Origin: Rubrivivax sp.
GTDB lineage: Bacteria > Pseudomonadota > Gammaproteobacteria > Burkholderiales > Burkholderiaceae_C
Assembly (NCBI GenBank): GCA_027485165.1
Contig: JAIXRN010000056.1
Span: 1-64,000, forward strand
Length of the DNA stretch: 64,000 bases
Reading direction: 5' to 3'
Position numbers and translations under genes: made by a program. Numbering within the stretch: position 1 is the first letter of the stretch; every line of letters begins with the position of its first letter. Below are positions 19,175-27,650 of the stretch, one piece after another. Below the pieces are notes generated by a model. It was not told where the DNA came from, ran no database searches, and worked only from the letters and a program-made list of their open reading frames with translations.

Positions 19175-19271
19175 GGCAAGGGTGAAGCCGGTAGTCAGGG
19201 GATGCCTGGTATTTCGGCTGGGGCGCGCAACAATCAAGGCCCGCAAGCGCTGAAGCCGCAGGAGCACCGAT

Positions 19272-19748
19272 TTGGAACCCGCAGAACCCAAGGAATCCTC
19301 AGCCTGGAAGCACGATGGCGTGCGCGTGGTGCAGGCGCACCAACTTGATCCGAACACCGCCCAAACTCCGGGCATGGACCGCCAGGCCGCCATCAACTTC
19401 GCCCGCGTGGGGGCGCAGAAGCTGTGGGCCGGTACGGTGCATATCCATCCCAACGCCAGGACCGGCGCCCATCACCACGGCCCGCTGGAAAGCGTGATCT
19501 ACATCGTCAAGGGCCGGGCGCGCATGCGCTGGGGCGAACGCCTGGAATTCACCGCCGAAGCCGGGCCGGGGGACTTCATCTATGTGCCGCCCTTCGTGCC
19601 GCACCAGGAAATCAACGCCAGTGCCACCGAAACCCTGGAGTGCGTGCTGTGCCGCAGCGACGGCGAAGCCGTGGCCGTGAACCTGGACATCGAACCCGTG
19701 GAACAGCCCGAGGGCGTGGCCTGGGTCGACCCCACGCATCGTGGCTGA
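19272..19748 (+). CDS. Cupin domain protein
   Basis: Single-domain cupin of 158 aa. The metal-binding motif 1 is [20 protein letters not shown], with clustered His residues. Motif 2 is [16 protein letters not shown], with a further His ligand. It starts at TTG (19272): GGAG at 19261-19264 sits 7 bases upstream, and there is no ATG before the cupin core. The role is unknown; such stand-alone cupins range from dioxygenases to sugar-binding proteins. The stop lies inside the first codons of the S4-domain gene (8-base overlap), so the two are probably co-translated. Confidence 0.85.
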   Translation: MEPAEPKESSAWKHDGVRVVQAHQLDPNTAQTPGMDRQAAINFARVGAQKLWAGTVHIHPNARTGAHHHGPLESVIYIVKGRARMRWGERLEFTAEAGPGDFIYVPPFVPHQEINASATETLECVLCRSDGEAVAVNLDIEPVEQPEGVAWVDPTHRG

Positions 19749-20001
19749 AGCGGCCACCGACTTCGCCCTGCGCGGCGAGCACATCACGCTGGACGCACTG
19801 CTGAAGGCCACCGGCCTGGCCGGCAGCGGCGGCGCCGCCAAGCAGCTGATCGCGGCCGGGCAGGTGCAGGTGAACGGGCAGGTGGAACTTCGCCGCGGCG
19901 CGAAACTGCGGGTCGGCGCGCTGGTACAGCTGGGCGGGGTGCGCGTGCGGATCACCGTCAGTGACGGCCCCGGAAGTCCCCTGAAGTCCCCCGAGAAATA
20001 G
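19741..20001 (+). CDS. S4-domain RNA-binding protein (YbcJ/RlbA-like)
   Basis: Small RNA-binding protein of 86 aa consisting almost entirely of one S4 fold. ITLDALLKATGLAGSGGAAK is followed by QLIAAGQVQVNGQVELRRG and KLRVGALVQLGGVRVRI. It has the YbcJ-like spacing with a Gly-rich loop (GSGGAAK) before helix two, which separates it from HslR-type heat-shock S4 proteins. It starts at GTG (19741), overlapping the cupin gene by 8 bases. The short C-terminal tail is Pro/Ser/Lys rich. RNA target unknown. Confidence 0.85.
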   Translation: MAEAATDFALRGEHITLDALLKATGLAGSGGAAKQLIAAGQVQVNGQVELRRGAKLRVGALVQLGGVRVRITVSDGPGSPLKSPEK

Positions 20002-20005
20002 GCCC

Positions 20006-20044
20006 TGAAAAACGAAACCCCCGGCGCTGTTGCCAGGCCGGGGG
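20006..20044 (-). terminator. Strong rho-independent terminator on the minus strand
   Basis: Read on the minus strand, CCCCCGGC pairs perfectly with GCCGGGGG (20037-20044 with 20018-20025) around an 11-base loop. It is followed by TTTCGTTTTT. It ends transcription coming from the ubiD side about 160 bases past the ubiD stop. On the plus strand the stem follows the S4 gene but has no T run. Confidence 0.8.
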
Positions 20045-20141
20045 CGGGTGGTGGGAGCCACCAGTGGGGTTCGGCAGCGTTAGCTGGCCGAGCCCCTGAC
20101 GCGCAGTGACTGCGCCGTCGGATACGCGCTGCACTCAGCGC
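20045..20141 (-). ncRNA. Candidate structured RNA or 3' UTR downstream of ubiD
   Basis: Four consecutive inverted repeats lie between the ubiD stop and the minus-strand terminator: GCGCTG/CAGCGC (20126-20141), GCGCAG/CTGCGC (20101-20115), a 13-bp bulged stem with a GTTA loop as read on the plus strand (20066-20096), and GGTGG/CCACC (20050-20062). With the terminator this is a compact folded unit of about 135 bases. It could be a processed sRNA from the ubiD 3' end or only a structured UTR. I could not match it to a known RNA family. Confidence 0.25.
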
Positions 20142-20202
20142 CAGGCCAGATTACGCCTGCAAGGCAGCCCATGCAAGCGCTGGGCGCCTGCCGGCAGCGT
20201 CT

Positions 20203-21762
20203 TTACACAGGCCGCTGCAGGGCGTCCACGATGGCCGCCACGCGGGCGGTGACGGCCGCGTCCATGGTGATGGTGCGGCCCCATTCGCGCGTGGTCTCGC
20301 CGGGCCACTTGTTGGTGGCGTCCAGCCCCATCTTGCCGCCCAGGCCGCTGACGGGGCTGGCGAAGTCCAGGTAGTCAATCGGCGTGTGTTCCACCAGGGT
20401 GGTGTCGCGCACCGGGTCCATCCGCGTGGTGATGGCCCAGATGACTTCGTTCCAGTCGCGGATGTCCACGTCGTCGTCGGTCACGACGATGAACTTCGTA
20501 TACATGAACTGCCGCAGGAAGCTCCACAGGCCGAACATCACGCGCTTGGCATGGCCCGGGTAGGCCTTCTTGATGCTGATGATGGCCATGCGGTAGCTGC
20601 AGCCTTCGGGTGGCAGATAGAAATCCACGATCTCGGGAAACTGCTTTTGCAGGATGGGGACGAAGACTTCGTTCAGCGCCACGCCCAGGATGGCCGGTTC
20701 GTCCGGCGGCTTGCCGGTATAGGTACTGTGATAGATCGGGTCGCGCCGGTGCGTCACGCGGGCCAGGCGGAAAACCGGGAACCAGTCTTGTTCGTTGTAG
20801 TAGCCGGTGTGGTCGCCAAACGGGCCTTCCAGCGCATGCAGGTACCCGCCCTTTTCCTTCAGCTTTACGCCGTGCGCGCTTTCGCCTTCGAAGCCCGGCG
20901 ACGCAGGCGGGATGTGGCCTTCCAGCACCACTTCGGCACTTGCCGGCACTTGCAGCATCAGGCCGCCTTCGCCAGCGCCGCTGGCCACCAGCTCGGTGCG
21001 GCCACCGCGCAGCAGGCCGGCGAACTGGTATTCGCTCAGCGTGTCGGGCACGGGCGTGACGGCGCCCAGGATGGTGGCGGGGTCGGCCCCCAGCGCCACC
21101 GCCATCGGGAATGGCTGGCCCGGGTTGGCGCGTGCGAATTCGCGGAAGTCCAACGCCCCGCCGCGGTGGGCCAGCCAGCGCATGATCAGTTCGCGCGGGC
21201 CGATCAGCTGCTGGCGGTAGATGCCCAGGTTCTGGCGGCTGCGCGGTTCGGCCACGGTCTGCGGGCCGCGTGTGATCACCAGGCCCCAGGTCACCAGCGG
21301 CCCAGCGTCGCCCGGCCAGCAGTGCTGAATCGGCAGCAGGCGGCCCAGGTCGATGTCGTCGCCCTCGATCACCACGTCCTGGCAGGGCGCGCTGCGCAGC
21401 ACCGCGGGCTTCATGTCCCACACTGCCTTGGCCATGTGAAACAGCTTGCCGGCGTCCTTCAGGCCCTTCGGCGGCTCGGGTTCCTTCAGCTTGGCCAGCA
21501 GGCGGCCGACGTCGCGCAGGTCGGCCAGGCTGTCGGCGCCCATGCCCAGGGCCACGCGCCTGGGGGTGCCGAACAGGTTGATCAGCGCAGGAATCTTGTA
21601 ACCAGTTACATGTGTGCACAGCACCGCCGGCCCGCCGGCGCGGAGCAACTTGTCACCGATTGCCGTCAATTCCAGCTTGGCCGACACCGGTTCGGCCAGT
21701 TTTCGCAGTTCACCCAGACCTTCTAACTGGCCGATGAAGTCGCGCAGGTCTTTGTACTTCAT
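20203..21762 (-). CDS. ubiD: UbiD 4-hydroxy-3-polyprenylbenzoate decarboxylase
   Basis: Prenylated-FMN-dependent decarboxylase in ubiquinone biosynthesis, 519 aa. The start [19 protein letters not shown] matches the family. The prFMN-binding region includes [20 protein letters not shown], and the conserved catalytic Glu region is in [17 protein letters not shown]. The C-terminal part contains [20 protein letters not shown] and ends [10 protein letters not shown]...DALQRPV. The partner prFMN synthase UbiX is not in the window. The upstream region is unusually AT-rich for this genome and is shared with the divergent lytic transglycosylase gene. Confidence 0.97.
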   Translation of the reverse strand: MKYKDLRDFIGQLEGLGELRKLAEPVSAKLELTAIGDKLLRAGGPAVLCTHVTGYKIPALINLFGTPRRVALGMGADSLADLRDVGRLLAKLKEPEPPKGLKDAGKLFHMAKAVWDMKPAVLRSAPCQDVVIEGDDIDLGRLLPIQHCWPGDAGPLVTWGLVITRGPQTVAEPRSRQNLGIYRQQLIGPRELIMRWLAHRGGALDFREFARANPGQPFPMAVALGADPATILGAVTPVPDTLSEYQFAGLLRGGRTELVASGAGEGGLMLQVPASAEVVLEGHIPPASPGFEGESAHGVKLKEKGGYLHALEGPFGDHTGYYNEQDWFPVFRLARVTHRRDPIYHSTYTGKPPDEPAILGVALNEVFVPILQKQFPEIVDFYLPPEGCSYRMAIISIKKAYPGHAKRVMFGLWSFLRQFMYTKFIVVTDDDVDIRDWNEVIWAITTRMDPVRDTTLVEHTPIDYLDFASPVSGLGGKMGLDATNKWPGETTREWGRTITMDAAVTARVAAIVDALQRPV

Positions 21763-21795
21763 GCTTTTTTAGTCTAGCTATCGAGTTTTATATTC

Positions 21796-21824
21796 TTGAC
21801 CACGTATGAAGCGCTTCCTAGAAT
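21796..21824 (+). promoter_or_regulatory. Sigma-70 type promoter for the lytic transglycosylase gene
   Basis: TTGACC (21796-21801) and TAGAAT (21819-21824) are separated by exactly 17 bases, the best consensus match in the window. Transcription would start near 21831, leaving a leader of about 180 bases before the ATG at 22011. The palindrome GGGTTAACCC follows at 21847-21856. Confidence 0.6.
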
Positions 21825-22010
21825 CCGCACCAGAGCGCAAAACTAGGGTTAACCCGAAACGCGACCAGGGCCGCTTGAGACCGGCCCCGCCATCCCGGCG
21901 GCCCATGCGGCCCGGCCAGGTGGCCCGAAAAACGATTATTGCCGTGCCCCCTGGGCCGCGCTTGCCTGCTGGCAAGGCGGTGTTGGAACGGGCTTCAGGA
22001 GAACGACACG

Positions 22011-22949
22011 ATGCGTGCCGAACCGACATCCGCACCCAGATCGGCTTTGACGCGGGTGCAGCAATGGTGGCGATCCGCCCTGCAATCCTGCAGCGTCTTC
22101 GCACGCGATGTGGGGCATGGTCTGCTGGAAGTCAGCCACAACACCCTGGCTCTGGTGGGCCTGGCGGCCGTGGCCGCGCTGGTGTTTGCGCTGGGGCGGG
22201 CAGACATCCGCCGCCAGGTTGAACTGGTGGCCTTCGAATGGCTGCAGAACCGCCATGAAGAACGGGAACTCGCATCGGGCAATTTGCTGGTCACCGCCGC
22301 CGAACCCGATGCCGTGGCCCGCGCCACTGCCGCCGACCCGAAAGACCTGACACGCCAGCAGGCCGCCGTCGCGCAATGGCTGGCCCGCCGCTACAAGGTG
22401 GCGCCCGAACCGGTCAGCGCCCTGGTGAAGGAAGCCTGGGCCATCGGCCAGCGCGCCAACCTGGAACCGACCCTGATCCTGGCCATCGTCGCCATCGAAT
22501 CGCGCTTCAACCCCTTTGCGCAGAGCCCCGTCGGTGCGCAGGGCCTGATGCAGGTGATGACGCGGGTGCACGACGACAAATATGAATCGTTTGGTGGCGT
22601 TCACGCCGCATTCGACCCCATCAGCAACCTGCGCGTCGGCGTGCAGGTCTTGAAGGAATGCATTGCCCGCGCCGGCAGCCTGCAAGAAGGCCTGCGCTAC
22701 TATGTGGGCGCCGCGCTGCACGACAACGACGGCGGCTACGCCGGCAAGGTGCTGTCCGAGCAAGCCCACCTGCAAGCCGTGGCGGCTGGCAAGAGCGTGC
22801 CCTTGAACGCGCCCAACCTGGCACCGCCGGCACCCGCCGCGGCCGAGGTCATCAACACCGAAGCCAGCTTGCCGGCCGCGCCCGAAAGGCCCGCCTCGGC
22901 AGCTGAAACACCTGCTGATCAGGTAGCCCTGCTAGCGCCCCGCCGCTGA
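22011..22949 (+). CDS. Membrane-anchored lytic transglycosylase (SLT domain)
   Basis: Cleaves the glycan strands of peptidoglycan. The 312-residue protein has one membrane helix near residues 45-62 ([18 protein letters not shown]), so the catalytic part is held in the periplasm. The SLT domain spans about residues 150-250. The catalytic Glu is in [20 protein letters not shown], followed by [15 protein letters not shown] and a [18 protein letters not shown] helix. The C-terminus is Pro/Ala-rich and possibly disordered. AGGAGA at 21998-22003 supports the ATG at 22011. It is divergent from ubiD and transcribed toward glyA. Confidence 0.92.
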   Translation: MRAEPTSAPRSALTRVQQWWRSALQSCSVFARDVGHGLLEVSHNTLALVGLAAVAALVFALGRADIRRQVELVAFEWLQNRHEERELASGNLLVTAAEPDAVARATAADPKDLTRQQAAVAQWLARRYKVAPEPVSALVKEAWAIGQRANLEPTLILAIVAIESRFNPFAQSPVGAQGLMQVMTRVHDDKYESFGGVHAAFDPISNLRVGVQVLKECIARAGSLQEGLRYYVGAALHDNDGGYAGKVLSEQAHLQAVAAGKSVPLNAPNLAPPAPAAAEVINTEASLPAAPERPASAAETPADQVALLAPRR

Positions 22950-23088
22950 GGGGCAAGGCCGCGCCCGCTGCGCGCCACGGCTACACTGGAAACAAGCCCT
23001 TCACGGGCATTCCTTGCGCCCCACTCGCCGCAGGTGCAGCGCGTGCCGCGCCGCTGAATGCCCCCGTTTCAGACCGCAGAGGACCGCC

Positions 23089-24339
23089 ATGTTCGACCGT
23101 ACCCAATCCACGCTGGCTCTCGTCGACCCCGAGGTCTGGGCCAGCGTCCAGGCCGAAAACCGTCGGCAGGAAGAGCACATCGAGCTCATTGCCAGCGAAA
23201 ACTACACCAGCCCGGCGGTGATGCAGGCCCAGGGCAGCCAGCTCACCAACAAGTACGCCGAGGGCTACCCCGGCAAGCGCTACTACGGCGGCTGCGAGAA
23301 CGTCGACGTCGTCGAAACCCTGGCCATCGAACGCCTGAAGCAACTGTTCGGCGCCAACTTCGCCAACGTGCAGGCCAACAGCGGCAGCCAGGCCAACCAG
23401 GCGGTGTTCTTTGCCTTGCTGAACCCCGGCGACACCATCATGGGGATGAGCCTGGCCGAGGGCGGGCACCTGACGCACGGCATGCCCCTGAACATGAGCG
23501 GCAAGTGGTTCAAGGTCGTCAGCTACGGGCTGGACGCCCAGGAAGCCATCGACTACGACGCCATGGAACGCCTGGCGCACGAACACAAGCCGAAGATCAT
23601 CATCGCCGGCGCCAGCGCCTACAGCCTGCGTATCGACTTCGAGCGCTTCGCCAAGGTCGCCAAGGCCGTCGGTGCCTACTTCATGGTCGACATGGCGCAC
23701 TACGCCGGCCTGATCGCTGCTGGCGTGTACCCGAACCCGGTGCCGCACGCCGACGTGGTGACCAGCACCACGCACAAAAGCCTGCGCGGCCCGCGCGGCG
23801 GCATCGTGCTGGCGCAGGACGAAGCCATCGCCAAGAAGGTCAACAGCGCGATGTTCCCCGGCATCCAGGGCGGGCCGCTGATGCACGTCATCGCCGGCAA
23901 GGCCGTGGCCTTCAAGGAAGCACTGGCCCCTGAATTCAAGGTTTACCAGGCCCAGGTGCTGACCAACGCCAAGGTGCTGGCCGAAACGCTGATCGAGCGC
24001 GGGTTGCGCATCGTCAGCGGCCGCACCGAAAGCCACGTGATGCTGGTCGACCTGCGGCCGAAGAACCTGACAGGCAAGGAAGCCGAGGCCATCCTGGGCG
24101 AAGCCCACATGACCTGCAACAAGAACGGCATCCCGAACGACCCGCAAAAGCCCATGGTCACCAGCGGCATCCGTCTGGGTACCCCGGCCATGACGACGCG
24201 CGGCTTCAAGGAAGAACAGGCGCGACTGACGGCCCACCTGATCGCCGACGTGCTGGACCAGCCGCACGACCCGGCCAACATCGCCGCCGTGCGCGCCAAG
24301 GTGGCAGCCCTGACGCGCGATTTCCCCGTGTACAGATGA
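23089..24339 (+). CDS. glyA: Serine hydroxymethyltransferase
   Basis: PLP enzyme interconverting serine and glycine with tetrahydrofolate, the main source of one-carbon units. At 416 aa it is of standard length. It has [20 protein letters not shown] near the start, [12 protein letters not shown], the strand [17 protein letters not shown] with the cofactor Asp, and the Schiff-base Lys in [16 protein letters not shown]. Late segments include [15 protein letters not shown]. The ATG is preceded by AGAGGA (23078-23083). A TACACT hexamer at 22982-22987 may be the -10 element, leaving a leader of about 95 bases. nrdR follows, an order common in betaproteobacteria. Confidence 0.98.
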   Translation: MFDRTQSTLALVDPEVWASVQAENRRQEEHIELIASENYTSPAVMQAQGSQLTNKYAEGYPGKRYYGGCENVDVVETLAIERLKQLFGANFANVQANSGSQANQAVFFALLNPGDTIMGMSLAEGGHLTHGMPLNMSGKWFKVVSYGLDAQEAIDYDAMERLAHEHKPKIIIAGASAYSLRIDFERFAKVAKAVGAYFMVDMAHYAGLIAAGVYPNPVPHADVVTSTTHKSLRGPRGGIVLAQDEAIAKKVNSAMFPGIQGGPLMHVIAGKAVAFKEALAPEFKVYQAQVLTNAKVLAETLIERGLRIVSGRTESHVMLVDLRPKNLTGKEAEAILGEAHMTCNKNGIPNDPQKPMVTSGIRLGTPAMTTRGFKEEQARLTAHLIADVLDQPHDPANIAAVRAKVAALTRDFPVYR

Positions 24340-24430
24340 GCCCAGGGCGCTCGGCCGGGTTCTTGCCCAGCCACCAGGGCGGCCGCCGGCCACCCCGTGG
24401 CGGCTACCCGGCGCCAACCGGCTGACGCCT

Positions 24431-24874
24431 GTGCGCTGCCCTTACTGCAGCCACGACGACACCCAGGTCGTCGAGACCCGCGAATCGGAAGAAGGCGACG
24501 CCATCCGCCGCCGCCGTCGCTGCCTGGGCTGCGACAAGCGCTTCACCACCTACGAGCGCAGCGAAATCAGCCTGCCGGCGATCGTCAAGAAAGACGGCTC
24601 GCGCGTCGAATTCGACCCCACCAAGCTGCGCGCCAGCATGGTGCTGGCGCTGCGCAAGCGGCCGGTGAGCATCGAACAAGTGGACGCGGCCATCGAACGC
24701 ATCCAGGACAAGCTGCTGACCGGCGGCGCCCGCGAAGTGCCCAGCGCGCGCGTGGGTGAGTTGGTGATGCGCGAACTGAAACGCATCGACAAGGTGGCCT
24801 ACGTGCGTTTCGCGTCGGTCTACCGGCAGTTCGAAGACGTCGACGCCTTCCGGCAGCTGATCCGCGACATCTAG
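24431..24874 (+). CDS. nrdR: NrdR transcriptional repressor
   Basis: Zinc-ribbon, ATP-cone repressor of ribonucleotide reductase genes, 147 aa. The ribbon has Cys pairs in [17 protein letters not shown] and [13 protein letters not shown]. The ATP-cone begins at [20 protein letters not shown], where the domain senses dATP/ATP. It starts at GTG (24431), which gives the exact conserved N-terminus of the family. It follows glyA by 91 bases. In many proteobacteria ribD is the next gene; here six pilin genes intervene. Confidence 0.97.
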   Translation: MRCPYCSHDDTQVVETRESEEGDAIRRRRRCLGCDKRFTTYERSEISLPAIVKKDGSRVEFDPTKLRASMVLALRKRPVSIEQVDAAIERIQDKLLTGGAREVPSARVGELVMRELKRIDKVAYVRFASVYRQFEDVDAFRQLIRDI

Positions 24875-25059
24875 AACTTCCCGGCCCGCCCAGGCTTCCC
24901 CCGCCCGGGGGTACCCGGCCAGGGGTGAGGCGGCCCGAGGTGGGATGACGCCCCTGGGGGCCCACCACAGGGCCCCACCGCTGGCACGCCTGCGGGGGAC
25001 GCGCGAAGCGGCTGGCGTTTCTACAGTGACGGCATTCACCCACCCGCCCTGGAGCCGCC

Positions 25060-25650
25060 ATGAAACCCAGCCCCGCCCGCGCCACCGGCCCGAACTGCGC
25101 CAACTGCGCGCCGATGCGCGCGCACGCCGTCGCCCACAGCCGGGGCGTGACGCTCATCGAAGCCCTGATCGCCATCGCCGTGCTGCTGGTGCTGCTGGGT
25201 GCAGCCCTGCCGCATTTCGGCAAGGCGCTGGAACGGCGCCATCTGGAAGGCGCGGCGGCCCAGCTGGCGACCGACATCAAGCTCACCCGCAGCCTGGCGG
25301 TGGCCCACAACACTGGCTTGCGCATGAGCTTCAGCAGCGGGCCGGGCGGCAGTTGCTACGTCGTGCACGACGGTGCGGCCAACGCCTGCAGCTGCCAGCT
25401 GCCGGGGCCAGCGCAGTGCACCGGCAGCGCCATGGCCCAGCGCAGCGTCTTCTTCGCTGCCGACGGGCCGGTGCAGCTGCAGGCCAATGTGCCGTCGATC
25501 CTGTTCCACCCGATGCACGGCACCAGCACCCCCGCCGGCACGCTGCGGGTGCTGGCGCGCAGCGGCGCGGCCGTGCACCAGGTCGTCAACATCATGGGCC
25601 GGGCCCGCGCCTGCAGCCCGAACGGCGTGCCCGGCTACGTCGTTTGCTGA
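25060..25650 (+). CDS. FimT/GspH-family minor prepilin
   Basis: Type IV pilin-like protein of 196 aa. The prepilin motif RGVTLIEALIAIAVLLVLLG is cleaved after the Gly near residue 29, with the conserved Glu at mature position 5, and starts the hydrophobic assembly helix. The leader is long (about 29 residues) for a type IV prepilin. The C-terminal head is Cys-containing (SCYVVHDGAANACSCQLP), with several Cys that may form disulfides. It is processed by PilD and would be incorporated near the pilus tip. It opens the minor pilin set, but a 131-base gap follows. Confidence 0.88.
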   Translation: MKPSPARATGPNCANCAPMRAHAVAHSRGVTLIEALIAIAVLLVLLGAALPHFGKALERRHLEGAAAQLATDIKLTRSLAVAHNTGLRMSFSSGPGGSCYVVHDGAANACSCQLPGPAQCTGSAMAQRSVFFAADGPVQLQANVPSILFHPMHGTSTPAGTLRVLARSGAAVHQVVNIMGRARACSPNGVPGYVVC

Positions 25651-25781
25651 AGGCTGGCAGGGTCCCCCGCCACCGCCGGCAGCGCCCTACCCCCTAGGAC
25701 CGGCTACGCCGACCAGCGGCCTGTGTGGGCTGACGGGCGGTCACGCCGATGGCGTTGGGACATTTTCATAATGGAAGGATC

Positions 25782-26336
25782 ATGGTGACCAGCAGCACAC
25801 GCAGCCATCGCACCAGCCTATTTCGGGGCAGGCCAATGGCCGGCAGGGGCGCTGAATCCTGCAACAGGGCCGCACGGCGACTGCGGGGCTTCACCCTGAT
25901 CGAGCTGCTGATCACGGTGACCGTCGTGACCATCCTGCTAGCCGTGGCCTACCCCAGCTTCCTGGACCAGGTGCGCAAGAGCCGCAGGGGCGACGGCATT
26001 GCTGCGCTCGCGGCTGTGCAGCAGGCGCAGGAACGCTTTCGTTCCAGCAGGCCAAGCTTCACCAGCAACCTCACCAGCGCCCCCACGGCTGAACCCGCTG
26101 CGTCGGCCGGGCTGGGCCTGCCTTCCGCCAGCGCGTCGGGCTACTACGGCATTGCCATCACAGCGGCCAGCCCGACGGGCTACGTCGCCACGGCCACGGC
26201 CGAGACCTCGCGTTCACAAGCAGGCGACGGGCTCTGCGCCGTGCTGGCAGTGCGCATGGAAAACGGCAATGTCGGCTACGGTTCCGGCAGTTCGGCCATC
26301 GACTGGAACGACCCCGGCCGTTGCTGGGCACGCTGA
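25782..26336 (+). CDS. pilE: PilE-type minor prepilin
   Basis: Type IV minor pilin of about 184 aa. The prepilin site is LRGFTLIELLITVTVVTILL, with cleavage after Gly and Glu at +5. Next comes the PilE-like SFLDQVRKSRRGDGIAALAA with an alpha-helical stalk, then a globular head containing YYGIAITAASPTGYVATA and two Cys (GLCAVLAV, RCWAR) that could form the D-loop disulfide. The start is uncertain: ATG at 25782 has GAAGGA close upstream, while an ATG at 25836 gives a shorter leader. A CATAAT hexamer at 25767-25772 may be a -10 element. It ends 2 bases before the next start. Confidence 0.88.
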   Translation: MVTSSTRSHRTSLFRGRPMAGRGAESCNRAARRLRGFTLIELLITVTVVTILLAVAYPSFLDQVRKSRRGDGIAALAAVQQAQERFRSSRPSFTSNLTSAPTAEPAASAGLGLPSASASGYYGIAITAASPTGYVATATAETSRSQAGDGLCAVLAVRMENGNVGYGSGSSAIDWNDPGRCWAR

Positions 26337-26338
26337 TC

Positions 26339-26896
26339 ATGAAGCGCTTCTCACGCGGTTTCACCCTGATCGAGCTGATGATCGTGGTCGCCGTGCTGGC
26401 GGTCATCCTGATGCTCGCCGCGCCATCGTTCTACAACCTGTTCATGCTGCAGCGCCTGAAGGCTGTCAGCGCCCAGTTGAACACCGATGTGCAGTACGCG
26501 CGCAGCGAAGCCATCCAGCGCAACCAGTTCGTGCGCGTGCGTTTTGGCAGCAACGCCAGCAGCAGCTGCTATGCCATCTACACCGGCACATCGGCCTTCA
26601 GTTGCAACTGCCTGAACACGCCCGTTTGCGGTGCCAACGGCACCGAGATCCGTACCGTCAGGCTGGACGCAGCGCAGGGCATCAGCCTGTCAGCCCCGGC
26701 TGGTTCGTTCCGCATCGAACCCACGAACGGCGTCATCACCGTGGTGCCCATCGGCATCTACGGCGGCGGCGGAACCTCTTTCGAGATCGATGTCGGCATC
26801 GACACCGCGCGCTCGCTGCGCACGGTGGTGAACCTGGCCGGGCGACCGGCTGTCTGCCGGCCGACCGGTTCGACGCTGGACGCCAGCCCATGCTGA
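26339..26896 (+). CDS. GspH/FimT-family minor prepilin (FimU-like)
   Basis: Minor pilin of 185 aa with a short leader: MKRFSRG is cleaved before FTLIELMIVVAVLAVILML. The stalk continues with SFYNLFMLQRLKAVSAQLNT and DVQYARSEAIQRNQFVRVRF, which is characteristic of FimT/FimU/GspH pseudopilins. The head contains four or more Cys (SSCYAIY, FSCNCLN, VCGANG, AVCRP). It is the second GspH-like pilin in the cluster, which suggests one plays the FimU role at the priming complex. The start lies 2 bases after the previous stop, and the stop overlaps pilW by 7 bases. Confidence 0.9.
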   Translation: MKRFSRGFTLIELMIVVAVLAVILMLAAPSFYNLFMLQRLKAVSAQLNTDVQYARSEAIQRNQFVRVRFGSNASSSCYAIYTGTSAFSCNCLNTPVCGANGTEIRTVRLDAAQGISLSAPAGSFRIEPTNGVITVVPIGIYGGGGTSFEIDVGIDTARSLRTVVNLAGRPAVCRPTGSTLDASPC

Positions 26897-27639
26897 AGCG
26901 CATGCATTCAAGCGCACGCCTGCGCCCGGCCCCAGCGCCACGGCGCGGGCTGTCGCTGGTCGAGCTGATGGTGGGCATCACCATCGGGCTGTTCGTGGTG
27001 GCCGCAGCCACGATCGTCGTCACCACCCAGCTGCGCGAAAACCGCCTGCTGCTGCTGGAAACCCAGCTGCAGCAGGACCTGCGCGTCAGCGCCGACATCA
27101 TCGCGCGTGAGATCCGTCGGTCCGGCTACGCTTCCTCGGCATCCGACGCGGTCTGGAAAGCGGACGGGTTGAAGCCCAGGGTCAGCGAACTTCAGCAACT
27201 GGAGATCAATGCCGGTACGCAGGGAATGATCCAGTTCCGCTACGACCGAGAAGACAGCGTGTTGCCGCCCTTCCGCTACGAACTCGTCAGCGGCGTCATC
27301 AAGTCCAGGCTGGGGCCGGGCACGGTGCCCCAGGACCTGACCGATAAGAACGTGCTGTACGTCGAGGAAATGAGCATCACCCCGCAGACGTCCGCGCCGG
27401 TACGGCTGCAATGCCCGAACGACTGCCCGCCGACGGCGCTGCCGCTGCCGCCTGGGACAACCGTGGCCGACTACTGTTGGCCCACCGTTGCCGTGCGCGA
27501 CGTGACGGTCACCATCACCGGCCGCGCCGTCAGCGATACCGCCGTGCGCCGCAGCGTCAGCAGCCGCGTGCGCGTGCGCAACGACCACGTCGTCCCGAAC
27601 AGCGGCACCCCCGCCGCGCCCCAAACCTGCCCGGAATGA
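26890..27639 (+). CDS. pilW: PilW-family minor pilin protein
   Basis: Minor pilin assembly protein of 249 aa. The prepilin segment is RRGLSLVELMVGITIGLFVV, with Gly before the cleavage site and Glu at +5. The stalk continues RENRLLLLETQLQQDLRVS and ADIIAREIRRSGYASSA, the latter a PilW signature. The head is mixed beta and contains paired Cys (RLQCPNDCPP). PilW works with PilV and PilX in priming type IV pilus assembly. It overlaps the preceding pilin gene by 7 bases and is followed at once by pilX. Confidence 0.92.
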   Translation: MLKRMHSSARLRPAPAPRRGLSLVELMVGITIGLFVVAAATIVVTTQLRENRLLLLETQLQQDLRVSADIIAREIRRSGYASSASDAVWKADGLKPRVSELQQLEINAGTQGMIQFRYDREDSVLPPFRYELVSGVIKSRLGPGTVPQDLTDKNVLYVEEMSITPQTSAPVRLQCPNDCPPTALPLPPGTTVADYCWPTVAVRDVTVTITGRAVSDTAVRRSVSSRVRVRNDHVVPNSGTPAAPQTCPE

Positions 27640-27650
27640 GGCTGCCCCGC

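Noticed and set aside
20045..20141. tRNA gene or 6S RNA
   Set aside because: No acceptor/T-arm pattern fits a tRNA, and I could not align the stems with the 6S closing stem and central bubble. It is kept only as an unassigned structured region.
24957..24976. Terminator after nrdR
   Set aside because: GGGGCCC-ACCACA-GGGCCCC forms a 7-bp stem, but no T run follows and the region is GC-rich overall, so it is not listed.
24980..25000. Sigma-54 (-24/-12) promoter before the first pilin gene
   Set aside because: A TGGCACG block is present, but the downstream TTGC element is missing at the required spacing.
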